NCBI RefSeq assembly: GCF_022346545.1
Contig: NZ_JAKRNU010000008.1
Location: 124,001-188,000 of the forward strand
Source: Sporosarcina sp. ACRSM
Lineage (GTDB): Bacteria; Bacillota; Bacilli; Bacillales_A; Planococcaceae
Direction of reading: 5' to 3'
DNA: 64,000 nucleotides
Shown here in pieces: positions 44,048 through 53,518 of the stretch. Position numbers and translations under genes: made by a program. The notes beneath the pieces were generated by a model that saw nothing but the letters and a program-made list of their open reading frames with translations, had not been told where the DNA came from and ran no database searches. Position 1 is the stretch's first letter, and each line of letters starts with the position of its first letter.

Positions 44048-44650
44048 TTATTCAGCGAAGCGTTTTGCGACTTCTTCCCAGTTGACAACATTCCAGAATG
44101 CTGCAATATAATCAGGGCGACGGTTTTGGTAATGCAAGTAGTATGCATGCTCCCAAACGTCCAAGCCAAGAAGTGGCTTTTTCCCTTCCATAATTGGGGA
44201 ATCTTGGTTAGGTGTTGAAGTGATTTCAAGTTCACCGTTATTCAATACCAGCCAAGCCCAGCCTGAACCGAAGCGAGTTGCGCCTGCTTTTGCGAACTCT
44301 TCTTTGAATGCATCGAAGCTTCCAAATTTCTTATCGATCGCTTCAGCAAGAGCTCCGGAAGGTTGTCCGCCACCATTAGGGGATAGCAATTGCCAGAATA
44401 GGGAATGGTTAGCATGGCCGCCACCGTTATTGCGAACTGCTGTACGAGCTGATTCTGGAACAGCATCTAAATCCGCAATTAGATCTTCAACTGATTTGCT
44501 AAGCAACTCTTCGTTGCCTGCTAGTGCATTGTTCAAGTTTGTTACATACGTGTTGTGGTGTTTTGTGTGGTGGATATTCATCGTTTCTTTGTCAAAATGT
44601 GGTTCCAATGCATCGTATGCATATGGTAATTCCGGTAGTTCGTAAGCCAT
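44048..44650 (-). CDS. sodA: Superoxide dismutase (Mn/Fe)
   Basis: Converts superoxide to oxygen and hydrogen peroxide. The 200-aa protein has the four metal ligands H27, H82, D164 and H168 (last two in [18 protein letters not shown]). The [11 protein letters not shown] segment with Gly before His points to the manganese form, but metal choice is inference. The frame extends upstream, but ATG 44650 follows GGAGG. There is no signal peptide, so it is cytosolic. It is a single-gene unit with its own terminator. Confidence 0.96.
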   Translation of the reverse strand: MAYELPELPYAYDALEPHFDKETMNIHHTKHHNTYVTNLNNALAGNEELLSKSVEDLIADLDAVPESARTAVRNNGGGHANHSLFWQLLSPNGGGQPSGALAEAIDKKFGSFDAFKEEFAKAGATRFGSGWAWLVLNNGELEITSTPNQDSPIMEGKKPLLGLDVWEHAYYLHYQNRRPDYIAAFWNVVNWEEVAKRFAE

Positions 44651-44758
44651 TGTCTTTTTCCTCCTCGAAGATTCATAAATATGATACGTCTTTAACATTA
44701 TCAAAATTGCTAAAAACGTTCAAATAAAATGGACTATTATCAATGAAGTTGAAAAGGG

Positions 44759-45241
44759 TCACTTGACGAAAAAGAAAAAGACGAAGATCATCACAGCCAT
44801 CACTATCCCCTTTGTGACGACAGAAGTGAGAAATCCAACCAGAGAACCGAGCCCGGTTTTTAATGCCTGCTTCACCCCTGCTCGGGAAACGACCAGCTCT
44901 GCAATTATCGCTCCAAGAAAAGGACCGATCAATATCCCGGCAACCGGGATGACAAAAGGCCCTAAAAGAAGACCAATTGTGCTTCCCCACATTCCCGCTT
45001 TAGAGCCGCCGAAATTTTTGACCCCGACAAGATTCGACAATGTATCCGCACCGAACAGCAAAATGATGAACAGGATTTGGATCGTCCAAAACCAGCCATT
45101 CATCCCGCTAAAGGTATCAATCCAACCATAAAGAAGAAATCCTCCTAAGATGAAAAGAGCCGATGGGATAATTGGATAGATAAGTCCGGCAAAAGCAATG
45201 ATAAACATGACAACAGCAACAATCCAGCCAACCACTTCCAT
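44759..45241 (-). CDS. yqgC: DUF456 family membrane protein YqgC
   Basis: A 160-aa membrane protein with about five hydrophobic helices, matching DUF456 (YqgC of B. subtilis by position next to sodA). The glycine-rich stretch KNFGGSKAGMWGSTIGLLLG followed by PFVIPVAGILIGPFLGA is the conserved part. There are no charged catalytic residues. Function is unknown. It lies between the phosphate transporter gene and sodA on the same strand. Confidence 0.85.
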   Translation of the reverse strand: MEVVGWIVAVVMFIIAFAGLIYPIIPSALFILGGFLLYGWIDTFSGMNGWFWTIQILFIILLFGADTLSNLVGVKNFGGSKAGMWGSTIGLLLGPFVIPVAGILIGPFLGAIIAELVVSRAGVKQALKTGLGSLVGFLTSVVTKGIVMAVMIFVFFFFVK

Positions 45242-45260
45242 CGTAATTTCCCCTTTCGTT

Positions 45261-46892
45261 TTATGCCCTGTTACCGAGGATCGCTTCCGCTATGTTTACC
45301 GCATGGTCGCCTACCCGCTCCAAATTCGACACGATATCGACGAAGATCATTCCTGATTGGGCAGTACAGCGTCCTTCATTTAATCGCAAAATATGATTCT
45401 TCCTGAATTTACGTTCCAACTTATCGATTAACACTTCTTTTTCAGCTACGACTCTCGCCAGTTCCATATCATTCTGATTGAGTGCGTCCACTGCTTTCTG
45501 GACAGTTTCAATCGTTAATGTGAACATTTGGGTCAAATCTTCCACTGCACCGTCTGTCAATTTCACACGATTCGTCTCTTTAGTGTCAAGCAATTCGACA
45601 ATATTTTCGAAATGATCTCCGATTCGTTCGATATCACGTACTGAATCCATTAGCATCACGTGACGTGCAGATTCAACCGGTGAAATGCTGACTGAAGAAA
45701 TCTCTACAAGATAATCTGTAATTTTTCGATCTAAGTTATTAATCGCGTCTTCGATTTGATAAGCTGTTTCCGCATGTTTTTTATTACCTGTTTTCAAATA
45801 TTCGAATGACTCTTGCAAACCTTGCACACCGAATTCGCCCATGCGAACTATTTCCTCTTTTGCTTGGCCGATTGCAACTGCAGGTGATTGATCGATGAAG
45901 TGCCTGTCCAAATGCTTTGGCTTATATTCGATTGTGACGTCCTCACCTGGAATCAGTTTTGTTACTAACCATGCCCAGACACCGATCAACGGAAACTGGA
46001 TAATCGTATTGGCCACGTTGAACGAACCATGCGCAAAGGCAATTTGCATTTTATTTTCAAGTGCCAGGATACCCGAAATCCATTCGACATACGCCGTGAA
46101 AGGAATTAATAAGAGTGTGAAAATAACGGTGCCGACAACATTGAATAATACATGCGTAGCCGCTGCACGTTTTGCAGCAACTGATGCTCCGATTGAAGCA
46201 AGAATTGCAGTAATAGTCGTTCCGATATTATCACCGAAAAGAATTGGAAGGGACGCCTGCAGATCAACCAGATTTTCAGCATAAAGCCCTTGTAAAATCC
46301 CTACTGTCGCACTTGAACTTTGGACAATCAAAGTAAAGACTGTCCCAACCACTACACCGAGCAACGGTTGATCACTCATTGAAATTGTAAGATCCGTAAA
46401 TGCCTCTAGCTCTCGCAGCGGTTTCATTCCGCCACTCATCAGTTCAAGCCCCAGGAATAGACCCCCGAAACCGAAGATAACTTCCCCGAAATTCTTTACA
46501 CTGCTTTTTCGAATGAAGAAAATAAGGAATGCACCGACCGCCATGATCGGCAGGGCATAAGCACCTACATCAAGGCCGATGATAAAAGCAGTGACAGTCG
46601 TTCCGATGTTTGCTCCCATGATCACACCGATTGCTTGACGTAGCGTCATGAAGCCGGCACTAACAAGTCCTACCGTAATGACTGTTGTTCCTGAACTCGA
46701 TTGGATCAAAACTGTCACGATGATACCGACAAGGACGCCCATGAATGGATTTGTCGTAAAGCGGTCTAGGATAGAACGAAGACGATCACCTGCCGCTTTT
46801 TGTAAACCGTCCCCCATGTACTTGATTGCGAACAAGAATATACCAAGCCCGCCAAGAAACTGGAACAACATTTCCTGCCAGTTAACTTCCAT
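45261..46892 (-). CDS. Na+/phosphate cotransporter with PhoU-like domain
   Basis: Member of the Na/Pi cotransporter II (NptA/YjbB-type) family. The 543-aa protein has two repeats of the transport domain with the signature QSSSGTTVITVG (about 67) and QSSSATVGILQG (about 192), and a GDNIGTT motif. From about residue 330 there is a cytosolic PhoU-like helical domain with RIGDHFENIVELL and RVGDHAVNIAEAI. Its role could be phosphate uptake or export. B. subtilis YqeW is the nearest relative by domain order. It is upstream of yqgC by 19 bases. Confidence 0.92.
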   Translation of the reverse strand: MEVNWQEMLFQFLGGLGIFLFAIKYMGDGLQKAAGDRLRSILDRFTTNPFMGVLVGIIVTVLIQSSSGTTVITVGLVSAGFMTLRQAIGVIMGANIGTTVTAFIIGLDVGAYALPIMAVGAFLIFFIRKSSVKNFGEVIFGFGGLFLGLELMSGGMKPLRELEAFTDLTISMSDQPLLGVVVGTVFTLIVQSSSATVGILQGLYAENLVDLQASLPILFGDNIGTTITAILASIGASVAAKRAAATHVLFNVVGTVIFTLLLIPFTAYVEWISGILALENKMQIAFAHGSFNVANTIIQFPLIGVWAWLVTKLIPGEDVTIEYKPKHLDRHFIDQSPAVAIGQAKEEIVRMGEFGVQGLQESFEYLKTGNKKHAETAYQIEDAINNLDRKITDYLVEISSVSISPVESARHVMLMDSVRDIERIGDHFENIVELLDTKETNRVKLTDGAVEDLTQMFTLTIETVQKAVDALNQNDMELARVVAEKEVLIDKLERKFRKNHILRLNEGRCTAQSGMIFVDIVSNLERVGDHAVNIAEAILGNRA

Positions 46893-47087
46893 TTAATTGT
46901 CAACCTCCAACATCTTTATGTATAGCGCTTCAATTATGTCGATATTGTATTGCTTTTGTAAATAGAAACACGTAAATCTTTACACTCCTGTAACAACTAA
47001 CATGTAAAAAGTCATCATTCCGTCAAGAATGATCGCTCTCCCCAATCGGAAAATGATAAACTATTACTTGACGAAGGAGGTCATATC

Positions 47088-47591
47088 TTGGAGTTTCACC
47101 AAATTTTCAAAGCGGCATTCCATGAACCGAAAAAAATGGCTGCTTTTCGGTTATTATCAATCGGAAAAGTCTTTCGCTATACTTTCTTCTTTATAGCCTT
47201 ATTCACCGTTATTTCCTTCATCCGTTATCTCGCCTTGGATACGGTGCTGTTTGAATCCACACCGGAACTATTGAAGCATGGGGAAACGATTGGTTGGATC
47301 ATTCATCCAATTGCTTTTATTCTTCAATTGGTCATTAGCACGTTTTATATTTTTGTACGTGTTAGTATTTTTGCATACGTCGGTATTCTCCTATTGAAAA
47401 TCATGAAAAGGCGTGGCGAATATCGCCATATGTGGCGAACCTCCGCCATCGCGATGACGGTGCCTATTTTACTGACCATCTGTTTGGACTTTTTCCCTTC
47501 TTGGGATAGCTATAGTACATGGCTCACTTCCGGAGTACATATAGCCTATATTGCAGCGGCGGTTAAATATTACCCCAAATTGCCGAAATGA
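47088..47591 (+). CDS. DUF1189-like membrane protein
   Basis: A 167-aa protein with about four hydrophobic helices (about 32-50, 73-100, 124-140, 148-160). Resembles DUF1189 in length and in the start FHQIFKAAFHEPKKMAAFR. The start codon is TTG at 47088, 6 bases after AAGGAGGT, the best ribosome binding site nearby. The next gene follows after about 45 bases. Function is unknown. Confidence 0.7.
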   Translation: MEFHQIFKAAFHEPKKMAAFRLLSIGKVFRYTFFFIALFTVISFIRYLALDTVLFESTPELLKHGETIGWIIHPIAFILQLVISTFYIFVRVSIFAYVGILLLKIMKRRGEYRHMWRTSAIAMTVPILLTICLDFFPSWDSYSTWLTSGVHIAYIAAAVKYYPKLPK

Positions 47592-47636
47592 ATATTTCCT
47601 CTTTCCGCACATATAGTGTCGGAAGGAGGGATTTCC

Positions 47637-47972
47637 ATGAGAATACTACTACTCGCAGTTCTATTATTCGTAACATTTCACTTCCTAAGAATGGATTTGG
47701 TGGAAGGCACTATACCACTCGCCTCGTTCTCGAACGAAAAACAATCTTGTGTCGAACAAACGGACATTGCAATTATCCCGGTTACGACAGTAGAAGGAGA
47801 TACGATCGAGTCTCTTTTCGCCCTCTATCCGGATCCTTCTACGAGCTTTATAGAAAGATTGTCTTCTTTCTATTCCTTAAATCCGCATCTTCAAAACCAG
47901 GCATTGATAGGCGGTGAGAAAGTAAAATTGCCCCTTTCACAGCCAAATGACAATTCATGTGCGAACGAATGA
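47637..47972 (+). CDS. Small exported protein with a LysM-like segment
   Basis: A 111-aa protein with an N-terminal membrane or signal segment (about 2-15). The C-terminal part resembles a LysM repeat: VTTVEGDTIESLFALYPD and LNPHLQNQALIGGEKVKLPL. Two cysteines (in QSCVEQ and NSCANE) could form a disulfide outside the cell. The frame opens at 47616, but ATG 47637 follows GGAGGG. A role at the cell wall is inferred only from the LysM-like pattern. Confidence 0.65.
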   Translation: MRILLLAVLLFVTFHFLRMDLVEGTIPLASFSNEKQSCVEQTDIAIIPVTTVEGDTIESLFALYPDPSTSFIERLSSFYSLNPHLQNQALIGGEKVKLPLSQPNDNSCANE

Positions 47973-48051
47973 AGAAGTCTGAAATAATATTTTCCTACCC
48001 TCACACGATGTGGTTGGAAAATGCCTCCTCCAGATATTGAAGGGGTGTCCC

Positions 48052-48081
48052 TTGTATTTACACACGATTGATTGCTAAAAT
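48052..48081 (+). promoter_or_regulatory. Possible promoter of ispG
   Basis: TTGTAT (48052-48057) and TAAAAT (48076-48081) are 18 bases apart, 43 bases before the ispG start. The match is moderate. Confidence 0.4.
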
Positions 48082-48123
48082 AGATATAGTTATTAGGCTA
48101 TCGCCACTTAAGGAGAGAAAGAA

Positions 48124-49245
48124 ATGACTGAAATGATTCACAGATCGAAAACACGTCCTGTCCGTGTCGGTAATTTGACAATTGGGGGTAGCGACGAACT
48201 ATTCATCCAAAGTATGACAACAACGAAAACCCATGACGTGGAAGCGACAGTTGAAGAGATTTTACGCTTAGAAGAGGCCGGATGCCAAATTGTCCGGGTT
48301 GCATGTCCTGATGAACGTGCTGCTTATTCGATCGGCGAGATTAAGAAGCGAATCAATATCCCGCTTGTCGTCGATATTCATTTTGACTATAAATTAGCGT
48401 TAATTGCCATTGAGCAAGGCGCAGATAAAATCCGCATCAATCCAGGAAATATAGGAAGACAAGCTAAAGTGGAAGCAGTCGTCAATGCTGCAAAAGCGAA
48501 AGGTATCCCGATCCGGATCGGGGTCAATGCCGGGTCACTTGAAAAGAAAATCCTTGAAAAGTATGGCTACCCGACCGCTGACGGAATGGTAGAAAGTGCT
48601 CTTCATCATATAAAAATTTTGGAAGATCTTGATTTCCACGATATTATCGTCTCGTTGAAAGCTTCTGATGTCAATTTGGCGATCGAAGCTTATAAAAAAG
48701 CCGCGGCCGCTTTCGATTATCCATTGCATCTGGGCATTACCGAGTCCGGTACACTTTTTGCCGGCTCGATCAAAAGCGCAGCGGGGCTCGGAACATTATT
48801 ATCTGCCGGTATCGGTAATACGATGCGTGTTTCATTAAGTGCAGATCCTGTCCAAGAAATAAAGGTAGCGCGCGAGCTATTGAAAATTTTTGGTTTATCT
48901 TCCAATGCCGCAACGCTCATTTCTTGTCCGACGTGCGGCCGCATCGAGATCGATCTCATTTCCATTGCGAACGAAGTGGAAGAATACATTTCTACAATCA
49001 AAGCGCCATTGAAAGTTGCGGTTCTCGGTTGCGCGGTAAATGGACCGGGTGAAGCACGTGAGGCGGATATCGGTATCGCAGGCGCACGTGGTGAAGGATT
49101 GCTCTTCATGAAAGGGAAAACGGTCCGTAAAGTTCCTGAAGAAACGATGGTCGAAGAACTAAAAATTGAGATCGATAAATTGGCTGAGGAATACTTCGAA
49201 AAACAACGCCAAGAACAACTATTGCAAGCAGGAAAATCGGAATGA
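48124..49245 (+). CDS. ispG: (E)-4-hydroxy-3-methylbut-2-enyl-diphosphate synthase IspG
   Basis: Iron-sulfur enzyme that makes HMBPP in the penultimate step of the MEP isoprenoid pathway. The 373-aa protein has an N-terminal TIM barrel ([20 protein letters not shown]) and a C-terminal ferredoxin-like domain. The cluster is bound by C268, C271, C303 and E310 in SCPTCGR and GCAVNGPGE. The ATG follows AAGGAGAG. It overlaps yqfW by four bases. IspH and Dxs of the same pathway are also in this window. Confidence 0.97.
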   Translation: MTEMIHRSKTRPVRVGNLTIGGSDELFIQSMTTTKTHDVEATVEEILRLEEAGCQIVRVACPDERAAYSIGEIKKRINIPLVVDIHFDYKLALIAIEQGADKIRINPGNIGRQAKVEAVVNAAKAKGIPIRIGVNAGSLEKKILEKYGYPTADGMVESALHHIKILEDLDFHDIIVSLKASDVNLAIEAYKKAAAAFDYPLHLGITESGTLFAGSIKSAAGLGTLLSAGIGNTMRVSLSADPVQEIKVARELLKIFGLSSNAATLISCPTCGRIEIDLISIANEVEEYISTIKAPLKVAVLGCAVNGPGEAREADIGIAGARGEGLLFMKGKTVRKVPEETMVEELKIEIDKLAEEYFEKQRQEQLLQAGKSE

Positions 49246-49832
49246 ACATCATCCGATTCGGCATTGACATCGATGGTACGGTGACATGCCCCACTTCCCT
49301 CCTGCCCCATATTAACGAGCAGTTCGGCTGCAACTTGATCTTGGATGATATTAAAGAATACGACTTGACCAAAGCGTTTCCGGTCGACAGACAAGTGTTT
49401 TGGGAATGGTATACGGGAGCCGAATCACATATTTACAGTACATCCCCAGCTCAGGAGTATGCCAAGCAGATTTTGGACAGTTGGAAAGCCCAATTCGAAC
49501 TGTACTATATTTCAGCCCGTGGTCCACAGGTTCAAGAGGCTACTTTAAATTGGTTTCAACGAGAACAAATCCCGTATGATCATATTGAACTCGTCGGCAG
49601 CCATGATAAGATTGAAACAGCGAAAAAATATGGTGTACATGCATTTTTTGAAGACAAACATGACAATGCCGTCGCGATTCATGAAGAATTGGATATTCCC
49701 GTTATCCTGTTTGATACGCCTTATAACAGGGATCCAATTCCCGAGGGCGTCATCCGGGTTTCTACTTGGCAAGAAGCAAATCAATGGATCCAAAAACTCT
49801 TTCCAATGGAACAAACGATAGGCAAAAAATAA
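49242..49832 (+). CDS. yqfW: HAD-family 5' nucleotidase YqfW
   Basis: Predicted nucleotidase of the HAD superfamily (NT5C type). The 196-aa protein has motif [11 protein letters not shown] (about 6-15), motif II YYISARG, motif III lysine in [13 protein letters not shown] and motif [11 protein letters not shown]. It is cytosolic. The ATG overlaps the ispG stop (ATGA), so the genes are coupled. The substrate is likely a pyrimidine nucleotide but is not fixed by sequence. A perfect terminator follows. Confidence 0.88.
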   Translation: MNIIRFGIDIDGTVTCPTSLLPHINEQFGCNLILDDIKEYDLTKAFPVDRQVFWEWYTGAESHIYSTSPAQEYAKQILDSWKAQFELYYISARGPQVQEATLNWFQREQIPYDHIELVGSHDKIETAKKYGVHAFFEDKHDNAVAIHEELDIPVILFDTPYNRDPIPEGVIRVSTWQEANQWIQKLFPMEQTIGKK

Positions 49833-49868
49833 ACCGTTGCGAATCTCGTTTTGAGATTCGCAACGGTT
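49832..49868 (+). terminator. Terminator of ispG-yqfW
   Basis: AACCGTTGCGAATCTC and GAGATTCGCAACGGTT form a 16-bp perfect stem with a 5-base loop, followed by CTTTT. It overlaps the yqfW stop. Confidence 0.93.
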
Positions 49869-49871
49869 CTT

Positions 49872-50063
49872 TTAACTTGATTCAGCAAAGTTCCCACGCT
49901 TCCATAAGTGGCGGGATGAATGCCAGAAAGCATTTCAATCAGGGGAAGTCCAAACTACTTGCTGATTCAAGTTAAGCCTCCGGCGGATGTCACAGATTTT
50001 GAAAGGAGTTAATTGCGCAAGCGCAATTCAAAATCTAGACGCAATTACGCCAAGGCGTAATTG
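49872..50063. repeat. Modular palindromic repeat, copy 4 (between yqfW and zur)
   Basis: Two parts. The left part (49872-49975) has 17-bp inverted ends TTAACTTGATTCAGCAA and TTGCTGATTCAAGTTAA with one mismatch. The right part (49976-50063) is the shared core in the opposite orientation to copies 1-3: AGATTTTGAA (49994-50003) with TTCAAAATCT (50027-50036), enclosing AATTGCGC/GCGCAATT (50011-50028), then the hairpin CAATTACGCC/GGCGTAATTG (50042-50063), one base from the zur stop codon. No cassette is inserted, so this may be the simplest full core. It lies between convergent genes. Confidence 0.85.
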
Positions 50064-50064
50064 A

Positions 50065-50478
50065 TTAATTAACACAAGCAGGACATTTTCCGTAAATTTC
50101 AAATTTATGGCCTTCCACTTCATAATCAGGCAAATTGACGGTAATCATTTCCATTGGACAATGTGGGATGCTACGCGTCTTCCCACAATCCGTACAGATG
50201 AAATGATGGTGATGGACACCCGGATCACACTGCATCCGAAAATGACGTTCCCCATTCAAATCCGTCTCCTCAAGTATCCCTAACTCCGAGAAGGTACTGA
50301 GATTGCGGTAAATCGTATCGAAACTGATACCGGGATTATCGTTCTCCATAAAATTTTTCACATCCAGCGCTGTCATATATCGATCATTTTTAGAGAAAAA
50401 GCGCAGAATCGTCTCGCGATTTTTCGTCCGTTTAAATTGGTTTTCTTGTAAGATGCGCCAAGCTTCATCAAGTGTCAT
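50065..50478 (-). CDS. zur: Fur-family zinc uptake regulator Zur
   Basis: Fur-family repressor, most likely zinc-responsive because it is coupled to znuB-znuC. The 137-aa protein has the winged-helix part (about 1-80, FDTIYRNLSTFSELGIL) and a dimerisation domain with the histidine-rich VHHHHFICTDC. Structural zinc cysteines C95, C98, C132 and C135 are present. The frame is open further, but ATG 50478 overlaps the znuB stop (ATGA) and has GGAGGGG. It matches B. subtilis YqfV/Zur in position near nfo and yqfW. Confidence 0.92.
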   Translation of the reverse strand: MTLDEAWRILQENQFKRTKNRETILRFFSKNDRYMTALDVKNFMENDNPGISFDTIYRNLSTFSELGILEETDLNGERHFRMQCDPGVHHHHFICTDCGKTRSIPHCPMEMITVNLPDYEVEGHKFEIYGKCPACVN

Positions 50479-51341
50479 AAAATCCCCTCCTTCACTGCAC
50501 GCGCATTGCGCATGTTTTGAATTCTTTTCCAAGCAAGCACCAGAAGTAAAATCAGTATGGAAGTAATGACAATCGTACCTCCAGGAGCGATATCCAAATG
50601 ATAGGCTGATATAAGACCGATCAATACGGCCGATTCCCCGAATACGATGGAGTAGATCAGCGCACCCTTAAAGCTTTTCGCAAGCTGTATCGCTGCAGCC
50701 ACCGGTATTGTCATCAACGAAGAGACAAGTAGAATACCGACAATCCGCATGGAAGCCCCGATAACCAACGCGGTAATAATCATGAATAACATCTGGATAT
50801 ATTTCGAATTGACGCCGGAAACTTTGGCATAATCCGGATCGAAAGACACAATGAATAATTCCTTGTAAAAAAATCGGATATAAGCAATGACAACGATGGC
50901 AATCACGATGACCACCCACAAATCCTGCCTGCTCACCGCGGATACAGATCCGAACAAATAACCAACCAAGTCCGAGCCAAACCCTTTTGACAACGAAATG
51001 AAAATAGCACCTAGCCCAATTCCGGCCGATAATATGACCGGTATCGCAAGCTCTTCGTAATGCCGATAAGCGCCTCTCAACTTCTCGATCAGCAATGATC
51101 CGCCAACAGCCGAAGCAATGCCAAGATAGACGGGATTCAAAGCCGAGAAAAACAACACTTGCTGACTTAAATAAAGGCTCCCAGCGATTCCCGCGAGCGC
51201 CACATGACTAAGTGCATCCGCAATCAGCGCAAGACGTCTGACAACGATAAACAAACCGAGTAACGGTGCAATGATTCCAATGATCAAACCCGACAGAAAT
51301 GCATTTTGCAAAAACTCATAAGATAGGATGGCGCTGATCAT
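50475..51341 (-). CDS. znuB: Zinc ABC transporter permease
   Basis: Membrane subunit of a metal ABC-3 transporter, here with zinc as likely substrate. The 288-aa protein has about eight hydrophobic helices and the family segments GIIAPLLGLFIVVRRLALIA and DALSHVALAGIAG. The frame can open 18 codons earlier, but ATG 51341 follows GGAGGTG and overlaps the znuC stop (ATGA). zur follows with another ATGA overlap. No solute-binding protein gene is present in this operon. Confidence 0.93.
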   Translation of the reverse strand: MISAILSYEFLQNAFLSGLIIGIIAPLLGLFIVVRRLALIADALSHVALAGIAGSLYLSQQVLFFSALNPVYLGIASAVGGSLLIEKLRGAYRHYEELAIPVILSAGIGLGAIFISLSKGFGSDLVGYLFGSVSAVSRQDLWVVIVIAIVVIAYIRFFYKELFIVSFDPDYAKVSGVNSKYIQMLFMIITALVIGASMRIVGILLVSSLMTIPVAAAIQLAKSFKGALIYSIVFGESAVLIGLISAYHLDIAPGGTIVITSILILLLVLAWKRIQNMRNARAVKEGIL

Positions 51342-52108
51342 TGTTGCACCTCCGGCATTTGATGATGCACACGGCGTACCGGATGACCGTACCATCTGGA
51401 AATATCGTCATCATCCATTTTTTTGTAGTCGGACTGAACTCCATGGAAATGGATCGTTCGATTTAGACAAGCGACATGAGTTGCCAGCTCCGTGACAAGA
51501 TCGATTTCATGTGTGACGAGAACAATGGCAATGCCATGCTCACGATTCAAGCGGTTCAGCATAGTATAAAACGATGCGACGTTTTGCTGGTCAATCCCGA
51601 CAGTCGGTTCGTCCATAATCAGAAGATCCGGTTTCCCTGCAAGTGCTCTGGCAATAAAAACACGCTGCTGTTGGCCTCCTGATAATTCGCCGATATTCTG
51701 TTTTGCAAAACGCTCCATCCCGACAATCCGTAGCACTTCCATTGCTCGTTGCTCATCCTTTTTCGTAAAACTTCTAAACAGCCCAACTTTCCTTGTCAAT
51801 CCGCTCCGTACCACTTCGAGCACAGTTGCAGGAAATCCTGAGTTGAAAGAATTGGATTTCTGGGACACATAGCCGATCCGTTCACGTTGCTTAAATGACC
51901 GCATATCATCTCCAAAAAGCTTGACTGTGCCACTAGACGGTTTTAAAATTCCTAAAATGATATTGAGCAATGTCGATTTGCCAGAACCGTTCGGCCCAAT
52001 GAGCGCCCAAAATTCCCCTTCTCCTATTTGGAGGGAAATATGATCGAGTGCGAGCGACTGTTCATAACTAAAACTGACGTCGTCCAATTGTATAATGTTG
52101 TTTGTCAT
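51338..52108 (-). CDS. znuC: Zinc ABC transporter ATPase
   Basis: ATPase of the zinc importer. The 256-aa protein has Walker A GPNGSGKS (38-45), the Q-loop YVSQKSN, the signature LSGGQQQRVFIARALAGKP, Walker B LLIMDEPTVGID and the switch histidine in LVTHEIDLV. It ends with a short variable tail. The ATG at 52108 follows GGAAGGAAAA. It is the first gene of znuC-znuB-zur, with a likely Zur operator upstream. Confidence 0.94.
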   Translation of the reverse strand: MTNNIIQLDDVSFSYEQSLALDHISLQIGEGEFWALIGPNGSGKSTLLNIILGILKPSSGTVKLFGDDMRSFKQRERIGYVSQKSNSFNSGFPATVLEVVRSGLTRKVGLFRSFTKKDEQRAMEVLRIVGMERFAKQNIGELSGGQQQRVFIARALAGKPDLLIMDEPTVGIDQQNVASFYTMLNRLNREHGIAIVLVTHEIDLVTELATHVACLNRTIHFHGVQSDYKKMDDDDISRWYGHPVRRVHHQMPEVQQ

Positions 52109-52185
52109 AGTATTTTCCTTCCTTGATCCATTGAAGCAAGATCAATCTCTTTTGGCATGATATGATCCGCCAAATCTAGTTATAA

Positions 52186-52200
52186 TAGGAATCATTCCGA
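52186..52200 (-). promoter_or_regulatory. Candidate Zur operator upstream of znuC
   Basis: TAGGAAT, C, ATTCCGA forms a 7-1-7 inverted repeat. It resembles the Bacillus Zur box TCGTAAT-N-ATTACGA with one or two changes per half. It lies 78 bases before znuC and next to a TATTATAAC -10-like sequence on the minus strand, so binding would block the promoter. Inference from motif and context. Confidence 0.5.
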
Positions 52201-52296
52201 TTCACTTGTAAGATTATAAACGATTATATGTAAGGTTACAACTTATTGATCTGCAACGGGAAAGGAATCCATGAAAAGGAAAGAAAGGATGAAAGC

Positions 52297-52545
52297 GTGG
52301 ACTATGCTCAATTATTGAGTGAAATTAAAACGAGTAGTGATGACGAAGTGAAAGTGTTAGCTAGGCATTATGGAATTGATCTGTCTATAAGCGAGATCCG
52401 CGCACTTCGCCCATTGGTAGACGAAGTTTCATTTCATTGGATTTTTACAGGCATTCCTGAGCCCTTTATCCAAAAAGTCCGGAAAGCGATTGGAAATCAA
52501 AAAACAGAAATTCTCTTCAAGAAATATTTAGACACTAGAAAATAA
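52297..52545 (+). CDS. yqfT: DUF2624 family protein YqfT
   Basis: An 82-aa soluble protein matching B. subtilis YqfT (DUF2624): LARHYGIDLSISEIRALRPL and the C-terminal KYLDTRK. The frame starts at 52246, but GTG 52297 is preceded by AAAGGATGAA at good spacing and gives VDYAQLLSEIKTSSDDEV, the family length. It is divergent from znuC and convergent with nfo. It is mostly helical. Function is unknown. Confidence 0.78.
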   Translation: MDYAQLLSEIKTSSDDEVKVLARHYGIDLSISEIRALRPLVDEVSFHWIFTGIPEPFIQKVRKAIGNQKTEILFKKYLDTRK

Positions 52546-52551
52546 GTAGTA

Positions 52552-52595
52552 CGGTCTGCAAAATGATTTGCAGCAGACCGCACTTCCTTTTTTTG
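52552..52595 (+). terminator. Terminator of yqfT
   Basis: CGGTCTGC and GCAGACCG pair with a 13-base loop, followed after ten bases by TTTTTTT. It also separates the convergent nfo gene. Confidence 0.75.
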
Positions 52596-52612
52596 TATAA
52601 CTGAGAAAGAGT

Positions 52613-53518
52613 TTACACTCGGAGCGCTTCGATTTTCTCCGGTTCAAACGTGTTAGATTTGAACATGTCGATTTCAACCTTATAGGGTGCCAATTTATTT
52701 TTCGGATCAGCTCCGACAAATGGCGTTTCTAAAATTTTCGGGATTGCTTGGAAGCCAGGATGATGAACAATATAGGAAAGCGGTTCAAAACCGATATGAC
52801 CAAAACCGATATTTTCATGGCGGTCTTTCTTTGCACCCCGTTCATTTTTGCTATCATTCACATGTATGACAGAAATTCGTTCGTTTCCAATAATTTGATC
52901 GAATTCATTCAGAACCCCTTCGAAATCGCCTACAATATCGTAGCCGGCATCATGGACGTGGCAAGTATCAAAACAAACCGATAACCGTTCGTTATGCGTG
53001 ACGCCATCAATGATGGCAGCAATCTCGTCAAAACTGCGACCGCATTCAGTTCCTTTTCCCGCCATTGTTTCAAGTGCAATACGCACGGGATAATCTTGGG
53101 AAAGCACTTCGTTAAGCCCCTCGATAATTTTGGCGATCCCTTTGTCGGCACCTGCCCCGACATGCGCGCCCGGATGCAGGACAATTTGATCCACTCCAAG
53201 TGCCGCGGTCCGCTCAATTTCCTGTTGAAGAAAATTGACGCCTAACTCGAATGTCTCTGGCTTCGTCGTATTGGCGATGTTGATAATATAGGGCGCATGG
53301 ACGACGACATTCGACAATCCATGTTCCTCCATATGCAATTGGCCTGCCGCAATATTCAATTCCTCGATCGGCTTTCTCCGTGTGTTTTGAGGTGCTCCCG
53401 TATAGATCATAAACGTCGTCGCCCCATACGCTGCCGCTTCTTCACTTGAAGCGAGCAACATTTTTTTTCCGCTCATCGACACATGGGAGCCGAGTAATAA
53501 TGGTTGTTTTATTGTCAT
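52613..53518 (-). CDS. nfo: Endonuclease IV
   Basis: Zinc-dependent AP endonuclease of base excision repair. The 301-aa TIM-barrel protein has the family segments [48 protein letters not shown] and VIHVNDSKN, which carry the His, Glu and Asp zinc ligands. Length is normal. The ATG overlaps the cshB stop by four bases (ATGA), so the nuclease and helicase genes are coupled, as in B. subtilis yqfR-yqfS. Confidence 0.96.
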   Translation of the reverse strand: MTIKQPLLLGSHVSMSGKKMLLASSEEAAAYGATTFMIYTGAPQNTRRKPIEELNIAAGQLHMEEHGLSNVVVHAPYIINIANTTKPETFELGVNFLQQEIERTAALGVDQIVLHPGAHVGAGADKGIAKIIEGLNEVLSQDYPVRIALETMAGKGTECGRSFDEIAAIIDGVTHNERLSVCFDTCHVHDAGYDIVGDFEGVLNEFDQIIGNERISVIHVNDSKNERGAKKDRHENIGFGHIGFEPLSYIVHHPGFQAIPKILETPFVGADPKNKLAPYKVEIDMFKSNTFEPEKIEALRV

